Source: Cerrena zonata (Eukaryota > Basidiomycota > Agaricomycetes > Polyporales > Cerrenaceae). From it: a stretch of DNA of 64,000 nucleotides. Shown in pieces: positions 59,169-64,000 of the stretch. The notes beneath the pieces were generated by a model. It saw only the letters and a program-made list of their open reading frames with translations, ran no database searches and was not told the DNA's origin. The position numbers and the translations under genes were made by a program. Every line of letters starts with the position of its first letter. The first letter of the stretch is position 1. Where the stretch lies: contig JASBNA010000079.1 in assembly GCA_038087015.1 (NCBI GenBank), forward strand, positions 1 through 64,000, given 5' to 3'.

Positions 59169-60005
59169 TTAAATGATTGATTCAATTTGTTCGGCGTAAT
59201 TTAAAACATTTTTAATAATACCAACGTTATCCGAGGTTAAATCAGAATCATTTTTAGTTGAATTGAAATAAATTTTACCATTATTGAATTGCCAATCTTC
59301 AACTTCCAATTCATTTTTCAAGAGACTTTCAAATACTTGGTCACTTTGTTCTTGGGGAAAGTATAACAAGTTTTTGCAATTTGAAATTGGTATCGATTCA
59401 TAGGTTCTTTCTAAAGATTTAGCAATTTCAAATCTCAATGCATTAGTTAAAGTATCGATGAAGTGATTGTATTCTTTGCAAGGTAATGCATGTTCGTCAT
59501 TTTTCAATAATTTCCAAATTTTGATATAATTACCTTCCATTAAATGTTTTTCCAAATTAATTGGAAATTGTAAATATTGATCTTTTTCAACGTTATATTT
59601 TGTTGAACTATAAATACTTTCTAATTCTATATGGAATTTTGATATTAATCCTTGTGATAATAAGTATAATAAGTATAATGATATAATTTTAGTTCCGTCA
59701 CTATCTATTTCTTTCTTAGAGTGTAATTTATCATTTATGTAAAATGGTTTCAATTGAGCAAAATAATTTTCAAATCCTTGATAATTATTACCCAATAAAC
59801 TTGATAACGTTCCAATTTCTAATATTCTTTCCGCAATCTTTAAATCGTTCAATTGATCTTTGGTTGATGTATTTGATGGTAATGGAACCAATAAATTGTG
59901 TTTAATCAACTCAATCTTCACCGGAACCAATATCTTTTGACATTGGCTATATTCCTCGCGTTCGAACAATTGATATAATTCTGCTGTGAGCTTCTGTAAT
60001 GACAT
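59169..60005 (-). CDS. RPN12: 26S proteasome lid subunit Rpn12
   Basis: 278 residues. Helical repeat plus PCI-type domain of the PSMD8 family. ERILEIGTLSSLLGNNYQGFENYFAQLKPFY is the characteristic Rpn12 block, and RFEIAKSLERTYESI near 190-205 precedes the winged helix. Rpn12 is the last lid subunit to join and triggers lid-base assembly. A PACE-like box GGTGGCAAC lies about 60 bp upstream on the coding strand, consistent with Rpn4 control. Confidence 0.92.
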   Translation of the reverse strand: MSLQKLTAELYQLFEREEYSQCQKILVPVKIELIKHNLLVPLPSNTSTKDQLNDLKIAERILEIGTLSSLLGNNYQGFENYFAQLKPFYINDKLHSKKEIDSDGTKIISLYLLYLLSQGLISKFHIELESIYSSTKYNVEKDQYLQFPINLEKHLMEGNYIKIWKLLKNDEHALPCKEYNHFIDTLTNALRFEIAKSLERTYESIPISNCKNLLYFPQEQSDQVFESLLKNELEVEDWQFNNGKIYFNSTKNDSDLTSDNVGIIKNVLNYAEQIESII

Positions 60006-60062
60006 TGTCTGGAGTTTGCAATGATAAGTACTTGTATTAGCTGAAGAAGTAAGTCAAATCTC

Positions 60063-60071
60063 GTTGCCACC
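60063..60071 (-). promoter_or_regulatory. PACE-like Rpn4 box before RPN12
   Basis: GGTGGCAAC on the minus strand, 58 bp upstream of the RPN12 ATG. The proteasome-associated control element is GGTGGCAAA; eight of nine bases match at the usual distance and orientation. Confidence 0.65.
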
Positions 60072-60112
60072 TTTGAAATTATCGAAGCGGGTCGTGTGAG
60101 GGAGGTAAAAAA

Positions 60113-60220
60113 CACCTCCGTACATTTTTGCGTTGATACAACACCCGTACATTTGAAAATTGGTAAACCTCCGTACAGTTTTTTTTTCAATCAAAAGTAG
60201 ATTTGGTACACCCGTGCACC
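60113..60220. promoter_or_regulatory. Four CCGTACA/CCCGTGCA boxes (Rap1-like)
   Basis: CACCTCCGTACATT at 60113, ACACCCGTACATT at 60140, AACCTCCGTACAG at 60166, and ACACCCGTGCACC at 60208. ACACCCGTACAT fits the yeast Rap1 consensus ACACCCRYACAY. The CCTCCGTACA variant recurs elsewhere in the window. Binding factor not proven. Confidence 0.45.
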
Positions 60221-60365
60221 TGCTTCTAGACCAACCTCCCATCCCAGCCGTATCACCACCACCACCCCAGAAGCCCTACCCACCGCTCCTCTCGAGGCCA
60301 GCCAGCCCAGCACGCCCATCCAGCAGCCACCTCACCTCGCGGTAAACGCTGCCCTTCTGGGAGTA

Positions 60366-60447
60366 TGACTCTTAGCTGTTATCACGGGATGATTCATTTC
60401 TGAACCGGCGACGGTTTTGTCCCTCGGAAATCGCTTGGGATGACTCA
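60366..60447 (+). promoter_or_regulatory. Gcn4-type boxes before ASN1
   Basis: TGACTC at 60366-60371, TGATTCA at 60390-60396 and the perfect consensus TGACTCA at 60441-60447, 170-250 bp upstream of ASN1. Asparagine synthetase genes are classical Gcn4 targets. Confidence 0.65.
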
Positions 60448-60616
60448 GATCGATGGGAAAAGTACGGGGCGGGAAGCAGTTCCGGGTGGAGCTTAGCGTT
60501 TTCTGCGAAAAGTTTGCAAAAAAAAAATGGAAAATTTTTCGTTTTACGTTGGATTATAAAATCAACCAGGTCTGCACTTTCTTTTATAGATACGATAGAG
60601 TAGGTATATCAGGAGA

Positions 60617-62335
60617 ATGTGTGGTATTTTTGCTGCTTATAGACAACCCGAGGTTGAACAGTTCAAGGCTAAGGCTTTACAATATTCTAAAAGAATCAGA
60701 CATCGTGGACCAGATTGGTCAGGTAACGTTATCTCCAACAGTACAATTTTATGTCATGAAAGATTAGCCATTGTTGGTTTAGATTCTGGTGCTCAACCAA
60801 TCACTTCTCAAGGTGAGCAATACTCATTAGCGGTCAACGGGGAAATTTACAACCATATTCATTTGAGAGAAGAGTTTAAAGAATATCCATTCAAGTCATT
60901 ATCAGATTGTGAACCAATCATTCCATTATATGAAAAATATGGTATTGATGCACCAAAATATTTGGATGGTATGTTTGCTTGGGCTTTATACGATAAAAAG
61001 GCTGATAGAATTGTTGCTGCCAGAGATCCAATCGGGATTACCACTTTATACATGGGTAAATCCTCTACCAACCCAAAAACTCGTTATTTTGCATCTGAAT
61101 TAAAATGTCTTATTGATGAATGTGATGAAATCTTTGCTTTCCCTCCAGGTCATGTTTATGACTCAAACACTGATGAAATCACCAGATACTTCAACCCATC
61201 TTGGTGGAACGAATCTAAAATACCCGAAAAAAGAGTTGATTATAAAGAAGTTAGAGAATCTTTAGAATTAGCCGTTAGAAAAAGATTAATGGCTGAAGTT
61301 CCTTATGGTGTTCTTTTATCTGGTGGTTTGGATTCTTCCTTGATTGCTTCTATTGCTGCTAGAGAAACTCAAAAAGCTGCTCAAGCTTTTAAAGATGGTT
61401 ATGATGCTAATAAAGAATTATCAGGGGTTGATGATAAAGGTTCTTTACATTCTGCTGGTTGGAACCAATTACACTCTTTCGCCATTGGTTTACCTGGTGC
61501 TCCAGATTTAATCGCCGCTGAAAAAGTTGCCCATTTCATTGGTACTATTCATCATTCTCATACTTTCACTTTAGAAGAAGGTTTAGATGCTTTGAATGAT
61601 GTCATTTATCATTTGGAAACTTATGATGTCACCACCATTAGAGCTTCCACTCCAATGTACTTATTATCAAGAAAAATTAAAGCCCAAGGGGTTAAAATGG
61701 TTTTATCTGGTGAAGGTTCCGATGAAATCTTTGGTGGTTATTTATATTTTGCTAATGCTCCTTCTGCTAAAGAATTTCATGAAGAATGTGTTAAAAGAGT
61801 TAAAAACTTACATTATGCCGATTGTTTAAGAGCTAATAAATCAACCATGGCTTGGGGTTTGGAAGCTAGAGTTCCTTTCTTAGATAGACAATTTTTGGAT
61901 GTTTGTATGAATATTAACCCTGAAGATAAATTAATAACACCAAAAGATGGTAAAATTGAAAAATACATTTTAAGAAAAGCTTTCGATACTTCTGATGATC
62001 CAAGTGCTAAACCTTACTTACCAGAAGAAATCTTATGGAGACAAAAAGAACAATTTTCTGATGGGGTTGGTTACTCTTGGATTGATGGTTTGAAAGATGC
62101 TGCTGAAGCCGCAGTTACTGAAGAACAATTGGCCAATCCAAAAGCTGAATGGGGTGACGACGTTCCAACCACTAAAGAAGCTTACTGGTACAGATGTAAA
62201 TTCGATGAAATTTTTGGTGGTTCTAAAGCTGCTGCTTCTACTGTTATGAGATGGGTTCCAAAAGCTGAATGGGGTTGTCATGCTGATCCTTCTGGTAGAT
62301 ATGCTACTACTCACGACCATAAAGTCGATAACTAA
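60617..62335 (+). CDS. ASN1: Asparagine synthetase (glutamine-hydrolysing)
   Basis: 572 residues. Makes asparagine from aspartate, glutamine and ATP in the cytosol. Cys2 after the start Met (MCGIFAAY) is the glutaminase nucleophile. [16 protein letters not shown] and NGEIYNH complete the N-terminal domain. SGGLDSSL is the PP-loop, followed by [15 protein letters not shown] and EARVPFLD of the synthetase domain. No break or CTG-rich region; codon use is strongly biased, as for highly expressed genes. Gcn4 boxes upstream fit general amino-acid control. Confidence 0.97.
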   Translation: MCGIFAAYRQPEVEQFKAKALQYSKRIRHRGPDWSGNVISNSTILCHERLAIVGLDSGAQPITSQGEQYSLAVNGEIYNHIHLREEFKEYPFKSLSDCEPIIPLYEKYGIDAPKYLDGMFAWALYDKKADRIVAARDPIGITTLYMGKSSTNPKTRYFASELKCLIDECDEIFAFPPGHVYDSNTDEITRYFNPSWWNESKIPEKRVDYKEVRESLELAVRKRLMAEVPYGVLLSGGLDSSLIASIAARETQKAAQAFKDGYDANKELSGVDDKGSLHSAGWNQLHSFAIGLPGAPDLIAAEKVAHFIGTIHHSHTFTLEEGLDALNDVIYHLETYDVTTIRASTPMYLLSRKIKAQGVKMVLSGEGSDEIFGGYLYFANAPSAKEFHEECVKRVKNLHYADCLRANKSTMAWGLEARVPFLDRQFLDVCMNINPEDKLITPKDGKIEKYILRKAFDTSDDPSAKPYLPEEILWRQKEQFSDGVGYSWIDGLKDAAEAAVTEEQLANPKAEWGDDVPTTKEAYWYRCKFDEIFGGSKAAASTVMRWVPKAEWGCHADPSGRYATTHDHKVDN

Positions 62336-62504
62336 TTGTAACTTGATTTCTTTAGTTCAACATTTATCTTTTCTTTCTTGTCTTAATAAATCTATTGTAC
62401 ATATTTTATATTTTTATGGTTAACCTAACTATATGTATATTACAGACAAAAATGAAAAAGGTCAGAATAAAATTTTCAATACTATTTAATTTATCTTGTA
62501 GTTA
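62336..62504. other. Convergent 3' region, ASN1 and APE2
   Basis: A 169-bp AT-rich spacer with termination signals for both genes; nothing else. Confidence 0.5.
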
Positions 62505-64000
62505 TTAAGCAAAGTTATACTCTTTGATCCAATTTTTAACCTCTGCTTGATCCCTTTTGAACCATGATGCGTTAATTAATATGTTGTCCAACCCTTGTTT
62601 GTAAGCCCTTTCGAATCCATGAACATCCTTTGTCACTGAAAAATTTTTCAATTTCGTCATGTTTGATTCCTTGATTGATAGTTCTTAAAAGTTAACTTAA
62701 TAAATCTATCCAAAACAACCATATTTGTAGACATTAATTTATACAAAGTCTCATAGTTTGCTGCAAAAAATTTCCAAAGCTTGTCTCTGGTGGTAACATT
62801 ACGAGACAATGGTACACCCAAGAAATGAGAATCCATAATCGGAATAATGTCTGGTTGAGTCAAGTAGCCAATCAATTTCGTAGATAAATCATCATTGTTG
62901 ATGTGACCTAAAGCAGTAAGAGCAACTTCACGAGAGTTTAAAGAAGTTGGATGAGTAACTTCTTTTAATATACTCTCAAAATTACTTTCAGTGATCAATT
63001 CAGATGATGAAACAATAGTCGTGAAAACGAAAAGTTTCAAAGATGGATGAATTGCATTACCCTGTTTCCAATCTTCGAAAAGCTTAACAGCATATTCTTT
63101 AACTTCTGGAACTCCAAATAATCCAGCATGCTCGAATATTTCTGCTCTCAATTTAACTTCTAAAAAGTTGTCTTCATCTAATTTAGCATTTAATAACTTG
63201 ATTGAAAGTTTTGAATAAAGTTCCTTGGAAAAGTTGGTCAAGCCCCTGGTTAAATAATCATCAACACCACCGAATGTGGTTAATAGATTACCAAGTCTTT
63301 TTCCTAATTCTAACCAAACAACATACTCCTCGCCGAGAGCATCATGATCGATAACAACCGCTTTTAATAATTTCAATAAAGTTGTAGTTGAAGTATATTT
63401 GTCACCTGTGATTGCAATAGAAGCGACATCAGCTATAAATCCAATCTTATCCTTTGTAGATAATTGATCAAAGTGTGGCAAAATGTTATTTTGCAAGATA
63501 TATGGGGAGTAATTCACACGATATGCTCCCTTTGTATCTTTATTCAATTTGAAAAATTTATCGCTATTTTCAAAATTAGTAATACTTTTACTTCTGTCCT
63601 TGAGAACTTCATCGCCCATTATAATATCTTTGGTACCAAGACCAGAGCTAAAATTGAGTGGGACCCACCAGACGGTTTCATTCTCTTCGGGTTGAAGGTC
63701 ACCACTACGTAAGTACCTAGATTGACTGACACTCAAGGTTTTCGAGTCGATATCAAGATCAACATTAATTATTGGGTAACCAGTTTTCTTAACCCAATTA
63801 TCCATTAATTCATCAATAGGTTTTCCTGATGTCTCACTAATTGCTGACCATAGGTTATGAGAAGTTGCATTACCAAACTTATGGTTATTCAAGTAATTTG
63901 CAACACCTTCTAAGAAGACATCAGTACCTAAATAATTTGAAATCATAAGAATAGGTTGATGAACCCTTTAAGTAGGAAATCTCATCAAATAATTGATCGA
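62505..64000 (-). CDS. APE2: M1 aminopeptidase (Ape2/Aap1 type), 3' part, frameshifts
   Basis: The C-terminal part of a puromycin-sensitive-type zinc aminopeptidase. The window end cuts it after the catalytic domain, so HExxH lies outside. Visible blocks include ISYLKGSS leading to MISNYLGTDVFLEGV, the beta-sandwich start WVKKTGYPIINV, and the ERAP1-like helical domain (DKIGFIADVASIAITGDK). The raw frame stops at 62657. Conserved reading (HDEIEKF, VTKDVHGFERAYKQGLDNI, ASWFKRDQAEVKNWIKE) continues in other frames to a TAA at 62505. Three one-base changes are needed: extra base at 63954-63955, and near 62662-62664 and 62639-62648. Ape2/Aap1 act in peptide turnover and, for Aap1, glycogen accumulation; the two cannot be separated here. 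Confidence 0.85.

Larger units (their letters stand above)
60006..60616. other. Divergent promoter, RPN12 and ASN1
   Basis: 610 bp with recognisable control sites listed separately. 60235-60330 is a C-rich segment on the plus strand. No gene. Confidence 0.5.

Noticed and set aside
1..64000. CRISPR arrays, phage or integrative elements
   Set aside because: Eukaryotic genome; the only arrays are short minisatellites without spacers.

Overview
The window is a 64 kb piece of a budding-yeast nuclear genome. It is AT-rich and gene-dense, with about 42 protein genes, three tRNA genes and almost no introns. Gene content points to the Debaryomycetaceae/Candida side of Saccharomycotina, the CUG-Ser clade. 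The hints are a leaderless Mn superoxide dismutase of the Candida SOD3 type, a CYP52 alkane/fatty-acid hydroxylase facing a POX18-type SCP2 protein, a phosphomannose isomerase close to the Candida one, and an L1-type (Zorro-like) LINE remnant. CUG decoding itself cannot be proven from this window, since no CAG-anticodon tRNA is present.

Layout. 1-5.7 kb is an accessory-looking end: HBS1 (5' part, one intron), intron-containing tRNA-Leu(AAG), a short ORF derived from a copia-type protease/pre-integrase region, tRNA-Ala(AGC), and a 5'-truncated LINE inserted just upstream of that tRNA. 6-10.1 kb holds two tandem amidases that look like a gene-conversion mosaic. 10.8-13.1 kb is an Mnn1-type mannosyltransferase broken by three single-base shifts. 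13.1-19 kb is sparse: degenerate repeats, tRNA-Asn(GTT), a zinc-cluster regulator, minisatellites and a small membrane protein. 19-26.8 kb carries a short zinc-cluster protein, SOD3, an alpha/beta hydrolase, POX18-like, CYP52, CSR1 and a cytochrome-b5-like protein. 27-64 kb is dense housekeeping: AGE2, PIC2, a CXXC zinc protein, YIA6, EPS1, dynactin p25, PMI1, an RRM-RGG protein, NOP16, CFD1, BET1, an unrecognised Ser-rich protein, YEA4, LSB5, a KTR/KRE2 mannosyltransferase, SUP35, ARG82, SSO2, FCY2-like, DFG10, LDB19-like, VPS28, RPN12, ASN1 and the 3' part of an APE2-type aminopeptidase.

Shared themes. Protein glycosylation and sugar-nucleotide supply recur (Mnn1-type, KTR-type, PMI1, YEA4, DFG10 for dolichol). 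So does membrane traffic (AGE2, BET1, SSO2, LSB5, VPS28, LDB19). Both translational GTPases of the eRF3/Hbs1 family lie in the window. Regulatory matches fit gene function: a PACE/Rpn4-type box before RPN12, Gcn4 boxes before ASN1, and GATA boxes before the amidases.

Caution on sequence quality. At least 14 positions in eight genes show conserved reading continuing in another frame after a one-base change in a short run of one base. This looks more like uncorrected homopolymer indels than decay. Affected genes are annotated over their full conserved span. Protein identifications rest on recalled family motifs, not on database searches.
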